64,000 nucleotides of DNA, from positions 49,209-113,208 of the forward strand of contig JAYTXU010000048.1 in assembly GCA_043742785.1 (NCBI GenBank), given 5' to 3'. A program made the translations under genes and the position numbers. This document shows positions 28,108 through 35,984 of this stretch, piece by piece (within the stretch, counting starts at the first letter, position 1; the number at the start of each line of letters is the position of its first letter). The stretch comes from JACQCF01 sp043742785 (GTDB lineage Bacteria > Omnitrophota > Gorgyraeia > Zapsychrales > Fredricksoniimonadaceae). A model generated the notes under the pieces. It saw nothing but the letters and a program-made list of their open reading frames with translations. It made no database searches and had not been told where the DNA came from.

Positions 28108-28575
28108 TTATGACGCCGTATGCGTTATTGTATTCATTCTAGATTCTTTTAAAACAACCTCAATTTTAGTAACAATATCCACTGGATTAACCGGTTTAAG
28201 AATAGTCAATCTCATGCCAAACATCTTCATCATCAAGACATGTTCTTTTTCTGTAAAGAATCCTGTGATAGCAATAATTGGAATTGCTTTTGTCTTAAAA
28301 GAATTTTGCAATTCATCAGCCAATTGAAAACCACTTTTAGGTTTCATTTGTAAATCTGTAATAATCAAATCTGGCATTATTTCACAAGCCCTCTCAAAGG
28401 CAACTGCGCTATTAAGCACAATTTCTACATCATATTCATTAAATAATAAAACATCCTTCATCTCTAACAATGACTCTAAGTCATCGTCAACAAGCATAAT
28501 TTTTGGTACGATTTTTTTATTATTTCTAAATGGTTTGAACTGAACTTCTGGCTGGATCTGCTGTAGGGGTGGCAT
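28108..28575 (-). CDS. Single-domain response regulator (CheY-like receiver)
   Basis: 155 residues. After a 25-residue basic N-terminal tail, the receiver has the acidic pair in MLVDDDLESL, the phospho-acceptor Asp in LIITDLQMKPKSGF, the Thr in AITGF and the Lys in LKPVNP. There is no output domain, so it acts by protein contact or phosphorelay. No histidine kinase is in the window. The adjacent 177-residue helical protein is a candidate partner. Confidence 0.92.
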   Translation of the reverse strand: MPPLQQIQPEVQFKPFRNNKKIVPKIMLVDDDLESLLEMKDVLLFNEYDVEIVLNSAVAFERACEIMPDLIITDLQMKPKSGFQLADELQNSFKTKAIPIIAITGFFTEKEHVLMMKMFGMRLTILKPVNPVDIVTKIEVVLKESRMNTITHTAS

Positions 28576-28697
28576 AGTCAGCGTCCTCTCTTAGGCTTCC
28601 ACTGTCTATTTCAAAATACTCCCAAGATAGAATTAAACCATTGGCTAAATCCTCTTTTAACTGACTTTTATCTACTCCTTCTTAATCATTAGAAACA

Positions 28698-28740
28698 AAA
28701 AGAAAACCCAGATTCCTGTTGGAAAACTGGGCTTTCTTTT
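28698..28740 (-). terminator. Rho-independent terminator of the SPFH gene
   Basis: On the minus strand AAAGAAAGCCCAG pairs with CTGGGTTTTCTTT around a 15-base loop, followed by a U-rich tract. It lies 14 bases after the stop codon of the SPFH gene. Confidence 0.85.
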
Positions 28741-28753
28741 AACCACAAACAAG

Positions 28754-29794
28754 TTAATTACTATTAGACCTATTATTATTCTTAAACATATTTCCAAAAA
28801 CACCTGTTAAATCCATCAAGGACGTATTGTTAGCTCCAACAGGAATTCCCCAAATCTGAAGTTTATCAGGAATGCTTTCTGCAAATTTAAGGGCAACCAC
28901 ATTGGCTCCGCCACCTAAGGCTTCTGCCTGTAAACGCTTACCTTCTGCGTCAGCTTTATACTTGGCCAATTGACCAGCCGCTTCCTGTTCAAGTTTATAG
29001 CGCTGTGCATCCGCTTCAATTTTAACAGATTCCGCACGACCTTCCGCTTCTTGAATCGCGCGTAATTTTGCACCACGCGCTTCAGCTTCCTGACGTTTGG
29101 CTTCTTCTTCTTGAGCTAAAGCAAGATTCTTATTAACCTCGACTTGCTGAGCCGCCAGTTTTTTCTGTTCAATTGCTTTTTCAAATTCTGGACTAAATGA
29201 AAAATGTCTAATCAATGCATCCTGCACCTGAATAGCGGGATAAGATTTAAATGCCCTTACCAACTTTTCTTTAATTTGCATTTGTATTGTTTCTCTTACC
29301 TTGCCTTGATAAATTTCTTCAGCGGAGTATTGACCGATAGCTATACGTGCTTCCGATCGAATCTGAGGAAGAAGAATCTGATCTTCATAATTGGAACCAA
29401 TTTGAGCGTGTAAAGAAGGAACCTCTTTAGCAACAAGTGCATAAATAATCGTTAAATCAAGACTAATATTCTGACCATCATTGGTTTTAAGATCTAAGGT
29501 GTATTCCTTACCATTCTCATTACCCATGGTATTAGATGGATACGACCTTGCAGAAACTTTATAAACAACCATATCGGTAGTCCAACGATTGTACACATGA
29601 TAGCCAACCTCTTGAGGCTCTGGAATAACCTTATGCCCAATTTTATCTACTTGAACAGCTACTTCATTCGGTTCAACAGTAGCAAGCCCAATGGGTAATA
29701 AAACAAAGAATAACGCAAGAAAACCCAGTAACGCAGCAATTTTCACAACTGTTCCCGCATGTTTTCCTAAATCAAAACCATCTGGCATCTCCAT
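28754..29794 (-). CDS. SPFH/Band 7 (prohibitin-like) membrane protein
   Basis: 346 residues. An N-terminal membrane helix (ALLGFLALFFVLLPIGLATV) is followed by the band 7 domain (NEVAVQVDKIGHKVIPEPQEVGYHVYNRWTTDMVVYKV). A long charged helix rich in Ala, Glu and Lys (AQEEEAKRQEAEARGAKLRAIQEAEGRAESVKIEADAQRYKLEQEA) drives ring assembly. Such proteins form large membrane-bound cages, often with FtsH in the HflKC manner. No NfeD partner lies here; instead a 38-residue membrane peptide is encoded just upstream. Confidence 0.92.
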   Translation of the reverse strand: MEMPDGFDLGKHAGTVVKIAALLGFLALFFVLLPIGLATVEPNEVAVQVDKIGHKVIPEPQEVGYHVYNRWTTDMVVYKVSARSYPSNTMGNENGKEYTLDLKTNDGQNISLDLTIIYALVAKEVPSLHAQIGSNYEDQILLPQIRSEARIAIGQYSAEEIYQGKVRETIQMQIKEKLVRAFKSYPAIQVQDALIRHFSFSPEFEKAIEQKKLAAQQVEVNKNLALAQEEEAKRQEAEARGAKLRAIQEAEGRAESVKIEADAQRYKLEQEAAGQLAKYKADAEGKRLQAEALGGGANVVALKFAESIPDKLQIWGIPVGANNTSLMDLTGVFGNMFKNNNRSNSN

Positions 29795-29813
29795 AATTTA
29801 TTCTCCTAAGTAA

Positions 29814-29930
29814 TTAATCCTGTTTATTTTTTTTAGTCTCATCAATATTCTTTTTTAAAAGTAAATAAACACAATACAAAATCCCACAAATAACCACTAA
29901 TTCAAAAATTGCGAAAAAAGAAGTTCTCAT
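29814..29930 (-). CDS. 38-residue single-pass membrane microprotein
   Basis: Too short for routine gene callers. The ATG at 29930 follows a very strong AAGGAGGGG. It encodes MRTSFFAIFELVVICGILY, then CVYLLLKK and a charged tail NIDETKKNKQD, which is one membrane helix with a positive-charged exit. It ends 19 bases before the SPFH gene start on the same strand, so the two form an operon. Possible roles are an assembly or adaptor subunit of the SPFH ring; that is inference from position. Confidence 0.75.
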   Translation of the reverse strand: MRTSFFAIFELVVICGILYCVYLLLKKNIDETKKNKQD

Positions 29931-29956
29931 TTTCCCCTCCTTATTAACCTTCCCTT

Positions 29957-30940
29957 TTAAGTTCTTCCCTGCCCCTTTTTAGGCCAAGTCTTCGAAGATT
30001 TTCCTGCTTTATTAAACATTTTAAATGCTCCCCCAGGTTTACCTGTAGATTTAGAGAAACCTTCTCTCTTATCCTTCTCCCATGGTTTCCCCTCAGGACA
30101 AGAAGTTCCTGTTGAACTTCCTGTTGGTCTTGAATCTCTTTCATCTCTACGATAAGGAGGTTTTGAACCACCTTCTTTCTTATCCCATGGCTTCTTAGAT
30201 GCACCATCATATTTTTTATAAGGAGACTTTGATCCTCGATCATCCTCTCGATGAGAGAACTTTCCACCCGCCGGTCTCCCCTCATGCCGAGAGTTCCCTG
30301 TTGGTCTAGAAGAACTATAATTACTCTTAGGCTTCCCCGAATCCCTTTCATCTCTGCGATAAGGCTTGTTATCTCTACCCTCAAACTTCTTATAAGGCGG
30401 TTTTGATCCCCCTTCAAATTTCTTATACGGAGGCTTTGAGCCACCTTCATTCTTATTCCAAGGCTTATCCTCTCTACCAGCCGGCAGAGTGGAGGACCGA
30501 GTATTCCCCGTTGGTCTCGAATCCCTTTCATCTCTGCGATACGGCTTATTATCTCCACCCTCAAACTTCTTATAAGGCGGTTTTGATCCCCCTTCAAATT
30601 TTTTATACGGAGGCTTTGAATCTTCCTCTTCACTTTTAAACCAAGGTTTAGTTGCGCTCTGTTCAGATTTAAATTTTTTAGGTCTTACTTCTCCTTTAAC
30701 CTTAGGAGCAACGAGACTCACCGATAACACTCGCCACATAAATTCCTTACCGTCAAGACCAGCTATAGCCTTATTTTTCTCTTCTTCATTAGGCATATCC
30801 ACAAAACCATACCCACGGGATTTTCCCTTTTTTCTTTCCATGATAACCACATTCGCAACAGCTCCAAATGGTTCAAAAAGTTTTAGAAGCTGTTCCTTAG
30901 TCGTTGTAAATGAAAGATTCCCTACAAAAATATTATTCAT
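29957..30940 (-). CDS. RNA-binding protein: RRM domain with long charged repeat tail
   Basis: 327 residues. Residues 1-78 are a single RRM with RNP2 (IFVGNL) and RNP1 (KSRGYGFVDM), as in bacterial Rbp proteins. The other 250 residues are low complexity, rich in Lys, Arg, Gly, Ser, Pro, Tyr and Asp. They repeat units like GGSKPPYKKFE, NKPYRRDERDS and SRPTGN. Such tails often bind RNA weakly or favour condensate formation. It is encoded just downstream of two DEAD-box helicases on the same strand, pointing to a joint role in RNA remodelling or cold adaptation. Confidence 0.9.
   Translation of the reverse strand: MNNIFVGNLSFTTTKEQLLKLFEPFGAVANVVIMERKKGKSRGYGFVDMPNEEEKNKAIAGLDGKEFMWRVLSVSLVAPKVKGEVRPKKFKSEQSATKPWFKSEEEDSKPPYKKFEGGSKPPYKKFEGGDNKPYRRDERDSRPTGNTRSSTLPAGREDKPWNKNEGGSKPPYKKFEGGSKPPYKKFEGRDNKPYRRDERDSGKPKSNYSSSRPTGNSRHEGRPAGGKFSHREDDRGSKSPYKKYDGASKKPWDKKEGGSKPPYRRDERDSRPTGSSTGTSCPEGKPWEKDKREGFSKSTGKPGGAFKMFNKAGKSSKTWPKKGQGRT
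30339..30619 (-). repeat. Direct repeats coding for the tail of the RRM protein
   Basis: About 101 bases at 30339-30439 recur at 30519-30619, 180 bases apart, with few differences. They encode matching runs of the FEGGSKPPYKKFEGG and NKPYRRDERDS units. Shorter diverged copies flank them. This is recent in-frame expansion by slippage or unequal exchange. Confidence 0.85.
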
Positions 30941-30955
30941 GTGTTTCCCCTTAAT

Positions 30956-32338
30956 TTAAGCCTTACCCACCTTATATTTTTTTCCTTTAATTTTCCCAGT
31001 ACTCAAATGCTTGATAACCCTATCCACCTGCGCTATAGCAATCCCAACATAACTATTAACTTCAAAAATATTGATCTGTCCCACATCTTTTCCATTTAAC
31101 CCTGCATCCTTAGTAAGCGCCCCCAAAATATCTCCTGGGCGAATATTATCTTTTCTTCCACCGCTAATGTAAAGTGTCTCCATTAACGGCTTAATCGAAA
31201 ATGGCTTACGAGCCTTTAACGTTTCTAAATCGAGGGTAATACAGGGCATTTTCAAATAATTCGCAATGTTTTTAAGATAGGGGCTTTCGTTAGCTGTAAA
31301 TAAACTTAAAGATAATCCTGTCTGCCCAGCCCGGCCCGTGCGTCCAATCCTGTGAACATAAAGTTCATGCTCAGAAGGAAGGTCAAAATTAATGACCGCC
31401 CCTACATCTTTAATATCGATCCCACGGGAAGCCACATCAGTTGCAACTAAAACACAGCAACTCTTATTAGAAAATTTGGTTAACACCAAGGTTCTATCTT
31501 GCTGGTCAAGATCTCCGTGAATTTCTAAAGCACTGATCTTTTCTTTCTTAAGCAATTGCGCCAGTTTAATACAAATTGCCCTGCTGTTACAGAAAATAAT
31601 TACAGACTCAGGCTTATAGTGGCCCAACAATCTAAGCAAGACTGAGAATCTTTGTTCTTCATTCTCTACTTGAAAAAATAACTGCTTAATATCATTAAGC
31701 TGATGCTGTGAATCCACCGTTACCTGTGCTGCATTCTCCTGAAGAGATGCACTTAATTCTCTAATTCCATGAGGAAAGGTTGCAGAAAAAAGCAAGGTCT
31801 GTCTTCCATAAGGAGTAAACGCTGCAATCCCATTAATCTCATCAATAAACCCAAGCTCCAGCATACGATCGGCTTCGTCGAGTACTAGAATCTTGACTGA
31901 ATCCACATTTAAAGATTTTTTCTCTAACAACTTTCTTATACGTCCTGGTGTTCCCACTATAATATGGGCTCCATGTTCCAATGACTTCGCTTTATGTCGC
32001 TCTTCAGTTCCTCCACACAAAGACAACACTTTAATATTATTAGTAAATCTGGCCAGACGACGAATCTCAATACAAACCTGTTCAGCTAATTCTCTCGTTG
32101 GGCAAAGCACCAAGGCCTGCGGTTGCGTATTGGCTATATCTAATTTAGAAACAATGCCTAATCCAAATGCTGCTGTTTTCCCGCTTCCTGTATTAGCTTG
32201 ACCGATCAAATCCCTACCTTCTAGAATAAAGGGCAGAGCCTGTGCCTGGATGGGTGTCATCTCTGAATATTTAAGCGATTCCAAATTAAGAAGAATTTCT
32301 TTACTGAGACCTAAACTTTCAAACCCTTGCTTGTTCAA
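30956..32338 (-). CDS. dbpA: DbpA-type DEAD-box RNA helicase
   Basis: 460 residues, very close to the 457 of E. coli DbpA. Motifs in order: ANTGSGKTAAF (Walker A), PTRELAEQ, GTPGR, VLDEADRM, FSATFP, TDVASRGIDI, HRIGRTGRAGQTG. The C-terminal 70 residues (DNIRPGDILGALTKDAGLNGKDVGQINIF, ending KIKGKKYKV) are the DbpA RNA-binding domain that recognises hairpin 92 of 23S rRNA. It probably helps late 50S assembly. It lies 10 bp after the RhlE-like gene and 15 bp before the RRM gene. Confidence 0.93.
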   Translation of the reverse strand: MNKQGFESLGLSKEILLNLESLKYSEMTPIQAQALPFILEGRDLIGQANTGSGKTAAFGLGIVSKLDIANTQPQALVLCPTRELAEQVCIEIRRLARFTNNIKVLSLCGGTEERHKAKSLEHGAHIIVGTPGRIRKLLEKKSLNVDSVKILVLDEADRMLELGFIDEINGIAAFTPYGRQTLLFSATFPHGIRELSASLQENAAQVTVDSQHQLNDIKQLFFQVENEEQRFSVLLRLLGHYKPESVIIFCNSRAICIKLAQLLKKEKISALEIHGDLDQQDRTLVLTKFSNKSCCVLVATDVASRGIDIKDVGAVINFDLPSEHELYVHRIGRTGRAGQTGLSLSLFTANESPYLKNIANYLKMPCITLDLETLKARKPFSIKPLMETLYISGGRKDNIRPGDILGALTKDAGLNGKDVGQINIFEVNSYVGIAIAQVDRVIKHLSTGKIKGKKYKVGKA

Positions 32339-32348
32339 AATATATTCC

Positions 32349-33581
32349 TTATGCTTTTAAAGTCAAAGCTCTTGCCTTGTCTTTCTTGCTCATCCGATGG
32401 CCCTTAACAGGAGCTTTTCCTTTGTTCTGAAAAAACACCTCTCCTGTTAATTCAAAGCCTTTAATACTTTCTCTTGTTAAACGTGTCTGTACTCTCTTTT
32501 CAATCAAAGAAAAATGCGCTTGATCTTCATGCCCTATAAAAGAAACAGCCACACCAGTTTTTCCTGCCCTGGCTGTTCGTCCAATCCGATGAATATAATC
32601 ATTCGATGAACGAGGAAGATCATAATTAACAACGTAAGGTAATTGATCAATATCGATTCCTCGGGCAACAATATCAGTGGCTACCAACACCTTAATTGTC
32701 TTACTTTTAAACTCATTAAGAACAAAAGATCTTTGCGCCTGGGTCATCGCCCCATGCAAGGCATCAGCTAAAATACCAGCATCTCTTAATTTGGCAGCTA
32801 AGATGTCCGTTGCTCTGATACTGGCCACAAATACCAAAACATGATCCCAACCTTCGGTCTTGATGAGATATCGCAACAATGGCCCGCGATTGGTTCTATT
32901 AACTTCAATGGCTCTTTGATGAATAGTCTCAACCGTTGGAATTTCCTCTTCTGCTTTCACATGCACGGGATTAACCATAAACTTATCCGTTAAGCGAATC
33001 ACGTCTTCATTTATCGTTGCAGAAAATAATATGTTCTGGCGATTCGCAGGCAGTTCTTTTAAAACCCCCTCTAACTCTTTGGAGAATCCCATATCAAACA
33101 TTTTATCCGCTTCATCCACAATCAATACATTCAAGGAAGAAAAATTGATTTCTTTACGCTTAATCAAATCCAATAAACGTCCAGGAGTCGCGACCGCAAT
33201 ATCCGCCCCGTGATGCAAATTCCTGATTTGCAAATCAATATTTAAACCTCCCACCAAAAGAATTATTTTTATTGGTTTCGTTAAACCTCTCCCAAATATT
33301 TTGATCACATCCGCCACCTGCATCGCCAATTCGCGAGTGGGCGTTAAAATTAAACATTTAAGTACTTTTCGTTTAGGATCCTTGTAATCTTCAAAAAGCT
33401 GGAGAATCGGTAGAACAAAACTGGCTGTTTTTCCGCTTCCTGTTTGGCTTTGCGCAATTAAATCCTGCCCCTTTAAAATAACAGGAATGGAACTTTCTTG
33501 AATGAAGGTAGGTGTTTCATACCCTGCTAATTCAACAGCTTTTAATAAATCCTTAGATAGTCCTAATAGTGAAAATGACAT
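32349..33581 (-). CDS. rhlE: RhlE-type DEAD-box RNA helicase
   Basis: 410 residues with all core motifs: AQSQTGSGKTASF, PTRELAMQVA, ATPGRLLDL, IVDEADKMFD, LFSATINED, TDIVARGIDID, HRIGRTARAGKTG. A short basic tail (KGKAPVKGHRMSKKDKARALTL) follows the helicase core, the RhlE layout. ATP-dependent RNA unwinding in ribosome assembly or mRNA decay is expected. It is the first gene of the three-gene RNA cluster. Confidence 0.92.
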   Translation of the reverse strand: MSFSLLGLSKDLLKAVELAGYETPTFIQESSIPVILKGQDLIAQSQTGSGKTASFVLPILQLFEDYKDPKRKVLKCLILTPTRELAMQVADVIKIFGRGLTKPIKIILLVGGLNIDLQIRNLHHGADIAVATPGRLLDLIKRKEINFSSLNVLIVDEADKMFDMGFSKELEGVLKELPANRQNILFSATINEDVIRLTDKFMVNPVHVKAEEEIPTVETIHQRAIEVNRTNRGPLLRYLIKTEGWDHVLVFVASIRATDILAAKLRDAGILADALHGAMTQAQRSFVLNEFKSKTIKVLVATDIVARGIDIDQLPYVVNYDLPRSSNDYIHRIGRTARAGKTGVAVSFIGHEDQAHFSLIEKRVQTRLTRESIKGFELTGEVFFQNKGKAPVKGHRMSKKDKARALTLKA

Positions 33582-34074
33582 GGGGGCTATTGTCTCATAC
33601 TTGCCCTTCTTTAGCTAGAGTCAAAAATTACATATCCAAGAATTACTCCCCCACCTAGCAGATGATGACAGGCGAATGAAATGATATAATCTATCCAATT
33701 AATGAGTGCCGCAAGACTTTGCTTAATAATAGACACCGATACCTGATCAAGATTCTCTTCAAGAAGATATTGTGGGGCACTTTAATAGCACTATCTGCTT
33801 CTAAAAGCCTAATTCAGAGAATAATCGGTAAGGACTAGGAACATAGTAAAAGACTCTTATGCAATAAAAAAGCAGCCCCAAAGGGACTACTTTTTACTTA
33901 CAACATTTTCTGCCATTATTGCCACTAATTGTGCGTCCCGAATATAGAACCTTCCTTACCCTAAATTATATCAATCATCTCTTAATCATATACGTAGAAT
34001 CACTGCTTGTGATAATCATTCAAATAAACTATACTTACTTTTTTTGAAGTTCACAGATTCAAATAGGAGCTTTT
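33582..34074. other. Intergenic stretch with a hairpin and an att-arm-like motif pair
   Basis: 493 bases between divergent genes. At 33866-33895 AAAAAGCAGCCCC and GGGACTACTTTTT form a stem with A and T flanks, a possible two-way terminator, though no gene ends nearby. At 33896-33930 a motif pair TGCCATTATTGCCACTA follows ACTTACAACATTTTC and matches, with the same spacing, the site inside the left island end at 40150-40186. It is a candidate relic island boundary. No gene is seen. Confidence 0.55.
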
Positions 34075-35742
34075 ATGATGATCATAAATTTCTTAAGTGA
34101 TTTGGCCACTAAACCCTCTGCCGCCCAAAACCTTATCGCCATCGCCGTCACCATTTCTCTCGGACTAACAATCGGTCGTATCCGTATCGGACAGATTTCC
34201 CTAGGGGTCGCCGGTGTACTGTTTGCAGGCATAGGTTTATCCCAATTAGGGCTCCACGCCAACCCGGAAGTCTTGGATTTTATAAGAGAGTTTGGTTTAA
34301 TCATTTTCGTATATACCATCGGTGTTCAAGTGGGGCCTCGCTTTCTGAACAATTTCAGAAATCAAGGTCTCCTTTTAAATGGGTTAGCCATAAGCGCTAT
34401 CCTGTTAAGTGTTCTGATTGCTTTTTGTGCCTATAAATTTGGCGGTATCCAGTTAGGTGCCACAGCTGGAATCCTATCGGGAGGGACTACTAATACCCCT
34501 AGCCTTGGGGCTGCCCAAGCTATTTTAATCCAACAAAATGAAGCCGCCGTGAGCATGTCAACATTGGCTTATGCGGTCAGTTACCCCCTGGGAATATTCG
34601 GAATCATAATCACAATGCTTCTTCTAAAAACATTTGGCAAAGTTGATATTAATAACCAAGCGGCAACCTATGCAAAAGAGCATTCAACACAGGTTATCGG
34701 AATGAATATTACTGTCGATAATAAGAGTCTAGATGGCGTTCCGCTAAACCAACTCCCTTCTTATAAAGACACTAATATTATCTTCTCAAGGCTATTGCAT
34801 AAAAACGAAGTGGTGATACCTCTTTCCAACACTTTAATCCATTTAGGAGATACGATCCGTGCGGTAGGAACAAAAGATAATATCCATAACCTACAAATCT
34901 TAATCGGCGCAGAATCTAACATTCAGCTGCAGGAATTAAAAAGCGATATCGCTGGTCGAAGGGTGCTCATAACCCATCAAAAAATTGTAGGAAAAACGAT
35001 CCAAGATCTTCGTCTACGTGATCATTTTAATGTCACCGCAACTCGCATCAGCCACGATGACTACGAACTCCCAGCTACGCCCAATACCATCATTTACTAC
35101 GGAGATTCTTTGTGGATCATTGGCGAACCAGAATCTATTGAAAATTTTTCCAAGTATGTCGGAGATTCTCCGCATGCCCTTAACCATCCTTTTATCCTTC
35201 CTATTTTTACAGGAATGTTATTAGGTATCATTGTTGGACAAATTCCCATCCCATTACCTGGCATCCCATCTCCTATCAAAATCGGTCTCGCCGGAGGTCC
35301 ATTATTGGTAGCCATTTTTGCCAGCCGATTAGGCCGATTAGGACACGTGATATGGTATATGCCGACAAGTGCTAATTTTGTCATGCGAAAATTTGGAATC
35401 TCTATGTTTTTAGCAGCAGTTTCATTAAAATGCGGAGGGAACTTTATTGCCACTGTCATGAGTCCTGATGGTCTTAATTGGTTCTTGTGGGGAGCTGCCA
35501 TCACTATCTTGCCCCTCTTAATTGTTGGATCTTTTGCCTTGTGGCGCATGAAGCTTAATTACTTAACCATTTGCGGTATGTTAGCGGGTAGCTTGACAGA
35601 TCCCCCAGCTCTTGCTTTTGCAAACAGCCTATCAAATTGTAACGCTCAATCGGTTGCCTATTCCACTATTTACCCAGTAGTGATGATACTACGCATTATC
35701 AGCGCCCAGATTTTAATCATTATTATCAGTGCTACTCACTAG
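34075..35742 (+). CDS. AspT/YidE-family transporter with TrkA-C domains
   Basis: 555 residues. Two blocks of membrane helices repeat the family motif: TIGRIRIGQISLGVAGVLFAGIGLSQLG, with GILSGGTTNTPSLGAAQ, and near the C terminus GNFIATV with GMLAGSLTDPPALAFAN. Between them, about residues 205-365, are two TrkA-C (RCK-C) domains (LDGVPLNQL, GDTIRAVGTKDNI; GDSLWIIGEPESI) that probably bind a ligand. Members include the Asp:Ala exchanger AspT. The start follows AGGAG. It is the only long plus-strand gene in its neighbourhood and sits within the putative island array. Confidence 0.92.
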   Translation: MMIINFLSDLATKPSAAQNLIAIAVTISLGLTIGRIRIGQISLGVAGVLFAGIGLSQLGLHANPEVLDFIREFGLIIFVYTIGVQVGPRFLNNFRNQGLLLNGLAISAILLSVLIAFCAYKFGGIQLGATAGILSGGTTNTPSLGAAQAILIQQNEAAVSMSTLAYAVSYPLGIFGIIITMLLLKTFGKVDINNQAATYAKEHSTQVIGMNITVDNKSLDGVPLNQLPSYKDTNIIFSRLLHKNEVVIPLSNTLIHLGDTIRAVGTKDNIHNLQILIGAESNIQLQELKSDIAGRRVLITHQKIVGKTIQDLRLRDHFNVTATRISHDDYELPATPNTIIYYGDSLWIIGEPESIENFSKYVGDSPHALNHPFILPIFTGMLLGIIVGQIPIPLPGIPSPIKIGLAGGPLLVAIFASRLGRLGHVIWYMPTSANFVMRKFGISMFLAAVSLKCGGNFIATVMSPDGLNWFLWGAAITILPLLIVGSFALWRMKLNYLTICGMLAGSLTDPPALAFANSLSNCNAQSVAYSTIYPVVMILRIISAQILIIIISATH

Positions 35743-35765
35743 CTGGTTTGACCAGCTAGTGAGTA
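35733..35765 (+). terminator. Perfect 15-bp hairpin overlapping the stop codon of the AspT-like gene
   Basis: ACTCACTAGCTGGT and ACCAGCTAGTGAGT pair perfectly around TTG, and one more T:A pair extends the stem. The TAG stop lies inside the first arm. No U-run follows. It probably blocks 3' exonucleases; a second hairpin ends transcription further on. Confidence 0.8.
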
Positions 35766-35837
35766 CTGTTTCCTACGTTGGTGGACGATACCCCCTAAAA
35801 TTTATTCATTAGACAGAAGCTATTTTCTAAAAAAGCA

Positions 35838-35878
35838 AGAAAGCCATCCACAATGTATACATGTTGAATGGCTCTTTT
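35838..35878 (+). terminator. Rho-independent terminator of the AspT-like gene
   Basis: AGCCAT (35842-35847) pairs with ATGGCT (35868-35873), with further imperfect pairing of the inner CAATGTATACATGTTG. CTTTT follows on the plus strand. Confidence 0.7.
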
Positions 35879-35899
35879 CAAATCCTGTCCCCGCAACCA
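35877..35899 (+). pseudogene. Orphan 3' end of a tRNA (T loop to CCA)
   Basis: The 23 bases read TTCAAAT (T loop), CCTGT (T-stem strand), CCCCGCA (acceptor strand) and ACCA. The last 12 bases match the 3' end of the initiator tRNA at 52016-52092, here on the opposite strand. No tRNA 5' half precedes it; a terminator does. It is followed by an arm-like motif pair at 35915-35949, so it looks like a used attachment site. Confidence 0.65.
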
Positions 35900-35914
35900 A
35901 CATTTGATTCTAAA

Positions 35915-35949
35915 AGACTTGTAACATTTTCTACCACTGTTTGTCACCA
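35915..35949 (+). repeat. Diverged arm-type motif pair (left-end type)
   Basis: CTACCACTGTTTGTCACCA preceded by AGACTTGTAACATTTT matches the left-end site of the 12-kb island (CTGCCACTATTTGCCACTA after GACTTACGACAATTT) in order and spacing, with about 4 changes in the 19-base core. It is an inferred integrase-arm relic. Confidence 0.5.
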
Positions 35950-35984
35950 ACAAAACTGTGTTAGAACTGTTTAAACCCCCTCAC

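Noticed and set aside
30339..30619. CRISPR-like spaced repeats
   Set aside because: Only two long copies, in frame within a coding region and coding for matching peptide units; no spacers or cas genes anywhere in the window.
29944..30633. 229-residue frame overlapping the RRM gene on the same strand
   Set aside because: It is a frame-shifted reading of the repetitive tail; the RRM frame has the domain, start and composition.
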